Below, piece by piece: positions 9,748 to 20,100 of a stretch of DNA of 48,322 nucleotides. Each line of letters starts with the position of its first letter. Positions within the stretch are counted from its first letter, which is position 1. A program made the translations under genes and the position numbers. This DNA comes from DAOUBP01 sp964513075. GTDB lineage: Bacteria; Chloroflexota; Anaerolineae; CG2-30-64-16. The stretch covers positions 1 to 48,322 of the forward strand of contig CAZELR010000033.1 of NCBI GenBank assembly GCA_964513075.1. The letters are read 5' to 3'. Below the pieces are notes generated by a model. It was given only the letters and a program-made list of their open reading frames with translations. It searched no databases and was not told where the DNA came from.

Positions 9748-10986
9748 TCACTGCCACGGCGCAAAAACCGCCCGGCGTTCGAGCAGCAGATTGTCGGGGT
9801 CGGCCAGGCTCGCCAGCCGGAAGGCGTCGGCGCCGAAGCGCGCCGCCAGCCGCTCCAGGGCCGCGGTCAGCCGGGCGCGGTTGTCGTCGTGCGTGTCAGC
9901 GAAAAGCATAAGCTGCTGGCCCGGCGTGTCAGTGATGCCGGCCAGGGTCAGCGTGATCTCGGCCGCGCCCTGGCCCTCCCACGGCATACGTTCCAACAGG
10001 CCCGCCAGCGCCAGCCGCACCGGTGCGGCCGCGGCGGTCGGCTGGGGGAAGGTATGCGTGAGGGGCAGCGTCCGGCCGTCGGCGCGGGTGAGGTGCAGCA
10101 GAATGCGGGCCACGGCTTGCAGCCGATCGCGCAGCGGACCCAGCAGCCGGTCGGCCTGGCGCAGCAGCGCGGCCAGCAGGATCTCGGCGTCCGTCAACGG
10201 GGCCGCAAACTCCAGCCGGGCCGTGACTTCGGGCGCCTCCCAGGGCGGCGTGACCGGCCGGTCGTCCAGCCCCTGCGCCCAGTGCTGCGCCGTGCGCCCG
10301 GCCGGGCCGAAGCGGGTCAGCACGCCGGTCGCGGGCAGCCGCGTGTACTGGCCCAAGGTACGAATGCCCAGGTGGCGCAGTTGCAGCAGCGCGTCCGCAT
10401 CCAGCGGCAGGGTCGCGACCGGCTGGCCGGCCAGGAAGTCGCGCTGTACGGCCGGCGCCAACAGCAGCGCCGCATTTTGCCAGGCGACCTGGCCCGCCAC
10501 GCTGGCGCCGAACTTGCTGCCGGTGGCGCCCAGGGCCGGCTGCCAGCCCAGTTGGCGGATGTCCGCCGCCACAGCCTGGCACCACGCCAGCAGGTCTTCC
10601 GAGTGGCCGGCCGGCGCCGCGAGGGGCGCCTGGAGATAGACCCGGCCCAGGCCATCGGGCTGCCAGCGGTCGGTAGTGTTCTTGATCCGGTCGAGGAACT
10701 GCTCCTGGGCCTCCCAAAGCGGGAAGCGGGCGGCCGGTAGCAGGACTGCTTCCGGGCAGCGGGCCGCGGCCTGGTGCTCGGTCAGGTCCGGGCTGATGCC
10801 GGCCTGCACCGCCAGCGCATCCGCGGCCAGCACGCGACCCTGCTCGTCGAGCAGCGCCAGCGGTCGCGCGGCCAGCTTGGGCTCCGCGCGCCGCGCCACG
10901 CCGGCCCCGAAATAGGGCGCCCACAGATAAGCGATGCTGCGCCGTGTCGTTTCTTGCCGCCGTTCGGCCACGCTGCCCCTCTCCAT
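9748..10986 (-). CDS. imuB: ImuB, inactive Y-family polymerase-like mutasome protein
   Basis: The 412-residue product has the Y-family fold order: IAYLWAPYF at the first active-site strand, a palm region, a helix-hairpin-helix segment (LRHLGIRTLGQYTRLP), and a little-finger-like part. The catalytic acidic residues of Y polymerases are absent: the first strand reads AYLWAPYF and the SIDE-type motif is GRVYLQAPLA. ImuB proteins are known for exactly this and act as the scaffold linking DnaE2 to the sliding clamp. The gene has its own SOS-type promoter just upstream. The distance from -10 to ATG is only 17 bases, so the mRNA leader is very short. Confidence 0.88.
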   Translation of the reverse strand: MERGSVAERRQETTRRSIAYLWAPYFGAGVARRAEPKLAARPLALLDEQGRVLAADALAVQAGISPDLTEHQAAARCPEAVLLPAARFPLWEAQEQFLDRIKNTTDRWQPDGLGRVYLQAPLAAPAGHSEDLLAWCQAVAADIRQLGWQPALGATGSKFGASVAGQVAWQNAALLLAPAVQRDFLAGQPVATLPLDADALLQLRHLGIRTLGQYTRLPATGVLTRFGPAGRTAQHWAQGLDDRPVTPPWEAPEVTARLEFAAPLTDAEILLAALLRQADRLLGPLRDRLQAVARILLHLTRADGRTLPLTHTFPQPTAAAAPVRLALAGLLERMPWEGQGAAEITLTLAGITDTPGQQLMLFADTHDDNRARLTAALERLAARFGADAFRLASLADPDNLLLERRAVFAPWQ

Positions 10987-11003
10987 GCACTTTGGATATG
11001 CAG

Positions 11004-11032
11004 ATTATATAGAACGGGCGTTCAAATGTCAA
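11004..11032 (-). promoter_or_regulatory. imuB promoter with a LexA/DinR box in the spacer
   Basis: On the minus strand, TTGACA (11027-11032) and TATAAT (11004-11009) are separated by exactly 17 bases, a consensus sigma-70 promoter. The spacer contains TGAAC-GCCC-GTTCT (box 11011-11024), which matches the Gram-positive SOS box GAAC-N4-GTTC. LexA bound there would cover the spacer between both hexamers. Confidence 0.88.
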
Positions 11033-11105
11033 AGTGCACTCGCCTCAACTCAGTATCTTTCCCTCCTCTGCCTCCGCACTATCGCACCGCACTCCCTAAC
11101 AGTCC

Positions 11106-11834
11106 TCACTCTCCGCGCACCGTGCCGTTAAAAGTGATGCGCAGCGGCACAACCGCGCCGGCCTGGCCCAATTTGTGCTTGAGGAGCGCCACCTGGCCCT
11201 CGTAGCCGCGCACATCCTGGCCCAGGGTCAGCCAGCGTTCGCGGCGCAGCGCCAGCCGCACGGTCGCGACGTGCGCCAGTGTTCGGGACTGTGCGCCAGG
11301 TTCTGCGAGGAAGAGCACGGCAGTGGGCGTTTGGGCTACGGCCACGGCCAGACGCTCCAGCGCGCCGGCTACCAGCGCCTGATCGATCTCCTTGAGCTGC
11401 ACCGTGCTGTCGAAAACCAGCGCGGCCAGAGTGCGGCTCTCCACCAGGTGCAGCGCAAGCGCCAGCCCATCCGCGCCATCGCGCGGCCGGACTATCAGCA
11501 GCCGGTCGAGCGCCAGGCCGCAGCGGTGCAGATAGTCGGGGTCGCAGGTGCGGCTCAAATCCAGCCAGGCGACCAGCGCTTGCGAGTCCTGTTGCGCGGC
11601 CGCGAGCGCCTTCGCGGCCAGCGTCACCTTGCCGGAAGTGGCCGGCCCGCCGATCTCCGTGATCCGGCCGCGCGGCAGCCCGCCACCCAGCGCCGCGTCC
11701 AGCGCGGAGAAGGTGGTGGGCAGCTGAGCCACAGGCTCCGGCTTGGGCGCGGCCTTGCGGACGGCCGTCGGGCCGTATTTGACTTGCAGTTGGGCGACGA
11801 CGGCATCGAGCTTGCGTTGGCGGGTTGACGGCAT
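11106..11834 (-). CDS. imuA: ImuA, RecA-like SOS mutagenesis protein
   Basis: The start is placed at the ATG at 11834 (MPSTRQRKLDAVV). A longer frame would overlap the divergent WGR gene. The product is about 242 residues. A RecA-like core is visible with a Walker A segment GGPATSGKVTLA near residue 55 and a hydrophobic Walker B-like strand (ALVAWLDLSRTCDP). In the ImuA/ImuB/DnaE2 system ImuA is a RecA-related accessory needed for damage-induced mutagenesis. The gene lies upstream of imuB in the same direction and shares a regulatory region with the WGR gene. Confidence 0.85.
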   Translation of the reverse strand: MPSTRQRKLDAVVAQLQVKYGPTAVRKAAPKPEPVAQLPTTFSALDAALGGGLPRGRITEIGGPATSGKVTLAAKALAAAQQDSQALVAWLDLSRTCDPDYLHRCGLALDRLLIVRPRDGADGLALALHLVESRTLAALVFDSTVQLKEIDQALVAGALERLAVAVAQTPTAVLFLAEPGAQSRTLAHVATVRLALRRERWLTLGQDVRGYEGQVALLKHKLGQAGAVVPLRITFNGTVRGE

Positions 11835-11844
11835 GTCTCTACGC

Positions 11845-11873
11845 TTTACACCGAACTTATGTTCTTGTATAAT
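11845..11873 (+). promoter_or_regulatory. WGR-gene promoter with a LexA/DinR box in the spacer
   Basis: TTTACA (11845-11850) and TATAAT (11868-11873) are 17 bases apart on the plus strand. The spacer holds CGAAC-TTAT-GTTCT (11852-11865), close to the consensus CGAAC-N4-GTTCG. The site lies between divergent imuA and the WGR gene, so one box could control both. Confidence 0.85.
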
Positions 11874-11913
11874 AGTGGACGGATGAGAAATGTGGAAGTT
11901 ACGCCGAGGAAAA

Positions 11914-12201
11914 ATGAAAGGTAGGCGCACCTTCGACGAGTGGAGCGAGCCGCCAGCGGATTTCAGCCTGGTGCGCTTCGACCGCACCGATCTGGCCGTC
12001 AACGCGCGCCGCTTCTACCAGGTGAGCTGGGAGCCGACGCTGCTGGACGACGGCGCAGTCGTCCGCACCTACGGCCGCAAAGGGCGCTGGAAACGGGTGG
12101 CGGTCACGCCGTTCCCGTCGCTGGCAGCCGCCTGGCCGTTCATCCGGGCGACGATCCGGACGCGGCTGCGGCATGGCTATCGGGTTGTTGGCAAGGCCTA
12201 G
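11914..12201 (+). CDS. WGR-domain protein, predicted SOS-regulated
   Basis: The start at 11914 (MKGRRTFDEW) is preferred because GAGGA lies four bases upstream. An earlier ATG at 11890 has no such site. The 95-residue product is a single WGR domain: FYQVSWEPTLLDDGAVVRTYGRKGRWKRV, then a helix with AWPFIRATIRTRLRHGYRVV. WGR domains bind nucleic acid ends in PARPs and bacterial proteins. The LexA-type box in its promoter and the neighbouring imuA suggest a DNA-damage role. Confidence 0.78.
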   Translation: MKGRRTFDEWSEPPADFSLVRFDRTDLAVNARRFYQVSWEPTLLDDGAVVRTYGRKGRWKRVAVTPFPSLAAAWPFIRATIRTRLRHGYRVVGKA

Positions 12202-12368
12202 GGTGCACAAGCTCCCATCCGATCGAGCACGGCGTAAAATCATAGCAACCAGCTCGGCGGCGTTTGGACTTGGGGAGAGCCCACGTTGTCGCGCTCAAGG
12301 CAGCGTGCATCTGAGTGAGCCAGCGAGCAGCCACCGCGCTGTGAGGCGGCGCAGCTCCTCCTGCCCAC

Positions 12369-13637
12369 TCAGGCGTAGAGCTGCCAGGGATAGATCATCC
12401 CACTCCGCTGTGCTCCGGGGACAGGCATCTGATCATCGGCCGGACGCCCGTACAGGCCCACGAGCCGGTAAGCCTCAGCCGCATCCGCCGCCTCGGGATC
12501 CGGGCGCAGCGGCGCAGGCAGCCCGCGCGGGAAGGTGAGCTTGGCCTCGATCAGCAGGGTGGACGCGGGCTGCCGCACGACGAAGTCAATCTCGCGCCGG
12601 TCGGCGGTCCGCCAGTAGCCCACCTGCTGGCTGCCGTAGCGCTTGAGCAGCTCGACGTAGATGCTCGTCTCAAAGACCGGCCCGACCACCTCGCGCTGCA
12701 AGCGTTTCAGCCAGAGCATCTGCATCAGCCCGGTGTCGCACAGGTAGACCTTCGGCATCTTGGAGATCTCGGCGCGCAGGTTGCGGCTGAAGGGTCGCAC
12801 CAGCCGGATGATGTAGGTCTGCTCCAGCAGGAAGAGGTAGCGCTCAACCGACGGCCGCGCCAGGGCGCACGTGTTGCTCAGCTCGGCGATGTTCAGCAGG
12901 TTGCCGCTTTGGCTGGCCAGCGTCTCCAGCAGGCGGTTGAATTTCGTGATGTCGCGGATCTCCGCCAGATCACGGATGTCTTTGCGCACATAGGTGTCAA
13001 TGATTTGCTGGAGGTAGCGCTCCTTCATGTCAGCTTCCGGCGTCAAGACGATCTTGGGGTAGCCACCATACAGGGCGTACTCGACGTAAAGGGCCTGCAA
13101 TTCAGCGCTCTTCTTCTCGGTGTAGGTCGGACTGGGCGCAAAGGGTACGCCGCGAAAAGTCAGCAGCTCCTGAAATGCGAGTGGGTAAATCTCGAAGTTC
13201 ACCGTGCGGCCGACCAGCGAATCGCGAAACTTGCTCTTCATCTCGAAGCTGGAAGAGCCGGAGACGATCAGCTTGAGATAGCGATGATGATCCGCGATCA
13301 GCTTCAGGAAGGAAGATGGGTTGGCCAGATACTGCACCTCATCGATCAGTACGAAGAGCTTGCTGCCGGACGTGGCGGCTGCTGCCAGGTCGGCCCCCTC
13401 CTCCTGCAGATAGCGCAGGAACTCCTCGACCCCGCGATCCAGCACGGCCACCAGGCGGCTGTCCTCCAGGTCGAGGTAGAAGGTCCGCTGGCCCTGCGCC
13501 GCAAGCTGATCCTGGAGATACATCAGGATGCTGGTCTTGCCGACCTGCCGCGCACCGTGCAGCACGATCACATCATCGGTGTGCAGGTAACGCTCGATCT
13601 CATCCACCACAGCGCGTCTGAAGATCAGCGCAGCCAT
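12369..13637 (-). CDS. AAA ATPase with DUF4143 nuclease-like C-terminal domain
   Basis: The 422-residue product has Walker A GARQVGKTS (about 29-37), Walker B LFVLIDEVQ (about 94-102), and sensor-like LIVSGSSSFEM. The C-terminal half contains the PLAFQELL signature and the DUF4143 nuclease-like fold (REIDFVVRQ...LLIEAKLTF, a PD-(D/E)XK-like D...EAK arrangement). The family is common, often mobile, and of uncertain function. The ATG at 13637 has GGAGG upstream and a good promoter 32 bases away. The gene lies between the repair block and the trailer end of the CRISPR array. Confidence 0.87.
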   Translation of the reverse strand: MAALIFRRAVVDEIERYLHTDDVIVLHGARQVGKTSILMYLQDQLAAQGQRTFYLDLEDSRLVAVLDRGVEEFLRYLQEEGADLAAAATSGSKLFVLIDEVQYLANPSSFLKLIADHHRYLKLIVSGSSSFEMKSKFRDSLVGRTVNFEIYPLAFQELLTFRGVPFAPSPTYTEKKSAELQALYVEYALYGGYPKIVLTPEADMKERYLQQIIDTYVRKDIRDLAEIRDITKFNRLLETLASQSGNLLNIAELSNTCALARPSVERYLFLLEQTYIIRLVRPFSRNLRAEISKMPKVYLCDTGLMQMLWLKRLQREVVGPVFETSIYVELLKRYGSQQVGYWRTADRREIDFVVRQPASTLLIEAKLTFPRGLPAPLRPDPEAADAAEAYRLVGLYGRPADDQMPVPGAQRSGMIYPWQLYA

Positions 13638-13668
13638 GTTGTGCCTCCGGAGACCATAGGATAGCTTA

Positions 13669-13696
13669 ATTATACTCCCATTTTTCTTATAGTCAA
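13669..13696 (-). promoter_or_regulatory. Promoter of the AAA/DUF4143 gene
   Basis: On the minus strand, TTGACT (13691-13696), a 16-base spacer and TATAAT (13669-13674) lie upstream of the ATG at 13637. The predicted leader is about 25 bases and includes GGAGG. Confidence 0.75.
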
Positions 13697-14079
13697 CATT
13701 GAGATCAACAGAATCAGCTACGCGCGACTGTGAGAGCCGGACCGACGCAAAGATGACGCACCATTCACCGGGTGCGCCATGAGTGAAGGTAGGATGGTCA
13801 TGGTTTCGGGACGGTAAACGGTGGCTTCCGTGCTGCTTGTCCCAGACAGCTTCGCGCCGATTTCCCGACGCAGGATTCCCTTTTGACCATGCTGAAAGAG
13901 CGCCTCTTGGCGTGCAAAGTCATTTGCAGTATCCATGAAACATAAGATGTAATCGGTCCATACCACAATCAATGATTGTGATATGGACCTGATAAATGCG
14001 CAAAGCCGGCCAATTGCGAGCCGGCCGGCTTCGAACCCGTCTCCTGTGTACCCCAGGAATCGGGCGTTGCAGCCTTCAA
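13697..14079. other. Gene-poor stretch with a long palindrome beside the array trailer
   Basis: No convincing gene is seen; an 84-codon minus frame at 13718-13972 has no family resemblance. At 13955-13989 lies a 35-bp palindrome centred on A13972: GGTCCATA(c)CACAATCA on the left pairs with TGATTGTG(a)TATGGACC on the right, with one mismatched pair. At 14003-14031, AAGCCGGC pairs with GCCGGCTT, and on the minus strand the second arm is followed by TTTGCGCATTT, a weak terminator candidate for pre-crRNA. Confidence 0.5.
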
Positions 14080-14116
14080 GACAAAATGCTGTGACGAGGA
14101 TTCGCTTACCCCAAAG
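14080..14116 (-). repeat. Degenerate trailer-end repeat
   Basis: Bases 14092-14116 match the repeat exactly from TGACGAGG to CCCCAAAG. The preceding 12 bases match the consensus at only about four positions. In crRNA sense the lost part is the 3' end that supplies the tag, as is usual for the oldest repeat of an array. Confidence 0.85.
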
Positions 14117-17100
14117 GGCGTTTTGCCGAATCCGCCCACGCCTGGCACCTATTGGTTTCAGTCCCCTGACGAGGATTCGCTTACCCCAAAGGGCTAACAG
14201 TCCGAGCTGAACCGGAGCGCTATAGTAGCAGTTTCAGTCCCCTGACGAGGATTCGCTTACCCCAAAGGACGATATGTGGGAGTACTTGGAGTATGGCGAT
14301 GCCGTCGTTTCAGTCCCCTGACGAGGATTCGCTTACCCCAAAGTTCCTCAACCAGTTGGAGACTTGGTCTGCGCGATACGCGTTTCAGTCCCCTGACGAG
14401 GATTCGCTTACCCCAAAGTAACCATATCTAGTGCGCGATAAGGAGGCCTCTTATGTTGTTTCAGTCCCCTGACGAGGATTCGCTTACCCCAAAGAGTCCT
14501 GGGGATATCTTTGGCTAGATAGGAGAGGTCAGATGTTTCAGTCCCCTGACGAGGATTCGCTTACCCCAAAGGGGAGGAGGAGCATTACCCTTCTGCCGTG
14601 GCACATGAGGTTTCAGTCCCCTGACGAGGATTCGCTTACCCCAAAGGGGGGGCAATGGCAGCCATATGGCTCGCCCCGGAATCCCGTTTCAGTCCCCTGA
14701 CGAGGATTCGCTTACCCCAAAGTTCGGAGTGGCAGCCCTAGTGGGTCTGCTACTGGTCTTGTTTCAGTCCCCTGACGAGGATTCGCTTACCCCAAAGTCG
14801 ATGTAACTGTGTACGGTGTCTGCTACCGTAATTGTGTGTTTCAGTCCCCTGACGAGGATTCGCTTACCCCAAAGCCCGTAGCGAGTGGAAGCCCACGAAG
14901 TAGACAGAGCACGTTTCAGTCCCCTGACGAGGATTCGCTTACCCCAAAGGCCCCGGCACGAGTTTCGATGCCCCCCGTGTCTGACATGTTTCAGTCCCCT
15001 GACGAGGATTCGCTTACCCCAAAGGCACCGATTGGGGCTCCTACAGCTGGCGATTCCAAGATGTTTCAGTCCCCTGACGAGGATTCGCTTACCCCAAAGT
15101 TTCGATTGGGACAACAAGGACGGCAAGGCGGTCAGTTTCAGTCCCCTGACGAGGATTCGCTTACCCCAAAGCTATGGGTACAGAAATGCGTCTTTGCCGT
15201 TTTGTTAAGTTTCAGTCCCCTGACGAGGATTCGCTTACCCCAAAGGTGGCCAATACCACGCTGTTGATGGAGCTCTACAAGCAGGTTTCAGTCCCCTGAC
15301 GAGGATTCGCTTACCCCAAAGGGATGAACCCGATCGTGGCCATCGTGATTTTGGCTGTCGTGAGTTTCAGTCCCCTGACGAGGATTCGCTTACCCCAAAG
15401 GTTGAGGCAAATATCCCGGCAGTCCAGCCGGATGAGTCGTTTCAGTCCCCTGACGAGGATTCGCTTACCCCAAAGTGCGACTGTTGAAAATCGTCAGCGC
15501 ATGCGCCAAGGGGTTTCAGTCCCCTGACGAGGATTCGCTTACCCCAAAGCCCGCCGAAAAGTGGGAGCCCCAAACCCGAGGAGGTTTGTTTCAGTCCCCT
15601 GACGAGGATTCGCTTACCCCAAAGTTGAACCTTTGTCTGATCGTAGGGACGATCGTGTCTTTGTTTCAGTCCCCTGACGAGGATTCGCTTACCCCAAAGG
15701 AGTGATTGACTTCTGTCTATCGCTAAACGGTGGCATTGCCGAGTTTCAGTCCCCTGACGAGGATTCGCTTACCCCAAAGACGAAATCTAGAGTTAAGGTA
15801 TACATCGTGCCCTCCTAAGGTTTCAGTCCCCTGACGAGGATTCGCTTACCCCAAAGTCGCTAAACGGTGGCATTGCCGAAACTCCTGGGAACAGGTTTCA
15901 GTCCCCTGACGAGGATTCGCTTACCCCAAAGAGGGTCGCATGGGCAACTTATACTGCAGCCGACTACCGGTTTCAGTCCCCTGACGAGGATTCGCTTACC
16001 CCAAAGGTTCTGCCATTGGGGGTAACAATCCCCCAACCCACATTGTGTTTCAGTCCCCTGACGAGGATTCGCTTACCCCAAAGGACGAAGTTCCGTCGTA
16101 GTTGCGTGAGAGCGTATTAATCAGTTTCAGTCCCCTGACGAGGATTCGCTTACCCCAAAGGGGCTGATTGGCTTTGGAGTGCAGGCCACGGCTGCACGTT
16201 TCAGTCCCCTGACGAGGATTCGCTTACCCCAAAGAATGTATCCCAGACACGTGATTTTGTCTGGAACTGTCTATGTTTCAGTCCCCTGACGAGGATTCGC
16301 TTACCCCAAAGATGATGCTTACCTGCGCAGCCTGTTACGAGAGGAGGAGTTGTTTCAGTCCCCTGACGAGGATTCGCTTACCCCAAAGCGAATAGAAGAT
16401 TGGTGCAAGAGGATGTGTCCAGATTGGTTTCAGTCCCCTGACGAGGATTCGCTTACCCCAAAGCGACGTGGGTCAGGTCGCAGAGTGGGCCGGTGATCGT
16501 GTTTCAGTCCCCTGACGAGGATTCGCTTACCCCAAAGGATTACGAGCGGCTGCTGGCGCAGGGTGTGCAAAATGTGTTTCAGTCCCCTGACGAGGATTCG
16601 CTTACCCCAAAGGTCGAGGTGGATGGAGATGGTGCCTGGCAGAAGGTGCGGTTTCAGTCCCCTGACGAGGATTCGCTTACCCCAAAGAAGGTAGTTCTGG
16701 GATCGGGTGTCTTCGTCGGTGCTGAGGTTTCAGTCCCCTGACGAGGATTCGCTTACCCCAAAGTGTGGAAGCAAAGGCTGACATCAGCCTGTGCTACTAC
16801 GAGTTTCAGTCCCCTGACGAGGATTCGCTTACCCCAAAGTAACCCGCCTAGAGCAGCTGGGGATTGTGTCGAGGTACTCGTTTCAGTCCCCTGACGAGGA
16901 TTCGCTTACCCCAAAGCCAACGTCCTCCCCGATAAATGGGCCCGAAGAGGGACTGGCGGTTTCAGTCCCCTGACGAGGATTCGCTTACCCCAAAGACCGC
17001 AGGCCTTCCCTGGCAGCCAGACCGGCTACGGTGGTTTCAGTCCCCTGACGAGGATTCGCTTACCCCAAAGCGCAAGAAGCCACTTGGAAAGCTTTGAATA

Positions 17101-20100
17101 TCATGGAAATTATGCGTTTCAGTCCCCTGACGAGGATTCGCTTACCCCAAAGTTCGAAACTTGCCGAGGGGTGACATATGCACCACTGGTTTCAGTCCCC
17201 TGACGAGGATTCGCTTACCCCAAAGTGCAAAGGCATTCCCCTGACTTGCGGGGTACACGACATGTTTCAGTCCCCTGACGAGGATTCGCTTACCCCAAAG
17301 AAGCGAAAGGAGGTGTGCCATGAAGTGGCGCATTCTCTTCGTTTCAGTCCCCTGACGAGGATTCGCTTACCCCAAAGGACGGCCGTGGCCGCCCTATTGG
17401 CGGACCCCCTCGTTTGGTTTCAGTCCCCTGACGAGGATTCGCTTACCCCAAAGTTGGACCTGTCCAAACCACCACCCCTGGTGGTGTGAGCGTTGTTTCA
17501 GTCCCCTGACGAGGATTCGCTTACCCCAAAGCGTTGAGACGACCTGCCCGGAGCCGCTCGAGAAGTACGTTTCAGTCCCCTGACGAGGATTCGCTTACCC
17601 CAAAGGAACCGCCTCCAACGGTGGAGGAGGTCGAACTGGAAGTCGGTTTCAGTCCCCTGACGAGGATTCGCTTACCCCAAAGTCCGCACGCACACCCACT
17701 GGAGGAAGATATGGGTCTGGGGTTTCAGTCCCCTGACGAGGATTCGCTTACCCCAAAGTTGGTCTCACCGACTTGACCCTGCCAGTGTTCACTGGGTTTC
17801 AGTCCCCTGACGAGGATTCGCTTACCCCAAAGCAGCTCTTTGACGAGCGATTCGGCGGCCAGTTCCAGTTCGTTTCAGTCCCCTGACGAGGATTCGCTTA
17901 CCCCAAAGCTCACCGTACTCACGGCAATCTTCATCGGCCGGATGTGGTTGTTTCAGTCCCCTGACGAGGATTCGCTTACCCCAAAGCGACAATGCTGGCT
18001 CCGTGCCGACCGCTGCCCCGACGTTTCAGTCCCCTGACGAGGATTCGCTTACCCCAAAGCCTCCTCGACAAAGCCCGTGAAGAGCGGCTGGGGATGCGGT
18101 TTCAGTCCCCTGACGAGGATTCGCTTACCCCAAAGTGGTAAGAAGAGGTGTAGTGACGCCTACTCCTACCTCCAGGTTTCAGTCCCCTGACGAGGATTCG
18201 CTTACCCCAAAGCGTGGAGGTTGACAGCACCGACGGTGTCGGACTGTGCAAGTTTCAGTCCCCTGACGAGGATTCGCTTACCCCAAAGCACAACGCCATC
18301 GGAAACGACAGAGAGGGGCGACAGGTTTCAGTCCCCTGACGAGGATTCGCTTACCCCAAAGCATCACGCGTGCCGGGGAGAAGACGCCCCCCCTCAATGT
18401 TTCAGTCCCCTGACGAGGATTCGCTTACCCCAAAGAGCCAAGAGTCTTGGGGTCATCCCGAACATGACCACAAAGTTTCAGTCCCCTGACGAGGATTCGC
18501 TTACCCCAAAGTCGAGATCGGTATGTTGGATGGCGAGGGCACGGCTAAGTTTCAGTCCCCTGACGAGGATTCGCTTACCCCAAAGCCCCGACCCCGGGTG
18601 CGGTTGCCCGGATCATGGCCTATACGTTTCAGTCCCCTGACGAGGATTCGCTTACCCCAAAGCTGACGGCATGGGCGCCCGCCCAAATAAGGAGAAAAGT
18701 TTCAGTCCCCTGACGAGGATTCGCTTACCCCAAAGGGAGAGAGTAACCATGGCTAATCGCTTGCCGGGAGAAAGGTTTCAGTCCCCTGACGAGGATTCGC
18801 TTACCCCAAAGTACGGTAAATGAGACACAGCGTCCTGGTCGCCAAGATAAGTTTCAGTCCCCTGACGAGGATTCGCTTACCCCAAAGCGATTACAACCTC
18901 GACCCCAACGACGTGGATGATGACTGGTTTCAGTCCCCTGACGAGGATTCGCTTACCCCAAAGGAGGGATTGATCCCGAGCAGGTCACGAATTGGGAAGA
19001 AGTTTCAGTCCCCTGACGAGGATTCGCTTACCCCAAAGCACTATGAACAAGATCGCCGCGGGTTATCCGGGCGTGACGTTTCAGTCCCCTGACGAGGATT
19101 CGCTTACCCCAAAGTGCCAGGCCACGTACACGGTAAAAGGCGGCGACTTGGGTGGTTTCAGTCCCCTGACGAGGATTCGCTTACCCCAAAGGTACAGCAT
19201 TACGGTTGGGAGTAATTACTACAACCCAAGTTTCAGTCCCCTGACGAGGATTCGCTTACCCCAAAGTTTTTCTGTTGACGGCGGCCATGACCATTTGGAC
19301 CGCCAGTTTCAGTCCCCTGACGAGGATTCGCTTACCCCAAAGGGGGCCAAGCTTACCAACCCTCAACGGACGAGCGCAGTGAGTTTCAGTCCCCTGACGA
19401 GGATTCGCTTACCCCAAAGACGGCGACGCAGACCCCGAGTCCGACAGTGACGCTGATCGTTTCAGTCCCCTGACGAGGATTCGCTTACCCCAAAGCGGAA
19501 CACCACAACAGATGACGAAGAGCCCATGCTCTCTGAGTTTCAGTCCCCTGACGAGGATTCGCTTACCCCAAAGGCGGCAACGGCAAGCTCATGTTGCCGG
19601 GCGGTATCTAGTTTCAGTCCCCTGACGAGGATTCGCTTACCCCAAAGTTGGGGCGTCAGTGGACGGGATGGGGCGCAAGCTCCTGGTTTCAGTCCCCTGA
19701 CGAGGATTCGCTTACCCCAAAGACAGGTGAGAACAAGCCGCCCGAGGGGAAAAAGAAATAAGTTTCAGTCCCCTGACGAGGATTCGCTTACCCCAAAGCC
19801 GCCGGCTGGGCCCGGCACTGGCGAGCGTCGCAGGTTTCAGTCCCCTGACGAGGATTCGCTTACCCCAAAGGCATCCAGGCATGGTGCCGGAAACTTTTGG
19901 CTCAAAGGAGGTTTCAGTCCCCTGACGAGGATTCGCTTACCCCAAAGTTACCACGCATGTCCTCTCGGTAGGAGTGGACACCTATCTGTTTCAGTCCCCT
20001 GACGAGGATTCGCTTACCCCAAAGGCCCCGTTCAAGAATTCCACCATGTGGCTTCGGAAGCCACGTTTCAGTCCCCTGACGAGGATTCGCTTACCCCAAA

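Noticed and set aside
13718..13972. 84-residue minus-strand protein
   Set aside because: No ribosome-binding site, family pattern or sensible composition; it overlaps the long palindrome.
14025..14060. tRNA or tmRNA T-arm (GGTTCGAA on the minus strand)
   Set aside because: The stem pairs poorly and no acceptor, anticodon or D arm can be drawn.
15780..15819. Use of this spacer as further evidence of plus-strand mRNA origin (ends PS-stop)
   Set aside because: Its minus strand reads AGGAGG, five bases, ATG and an open frame, so it fits a gene start on the opposite strand at least as well.
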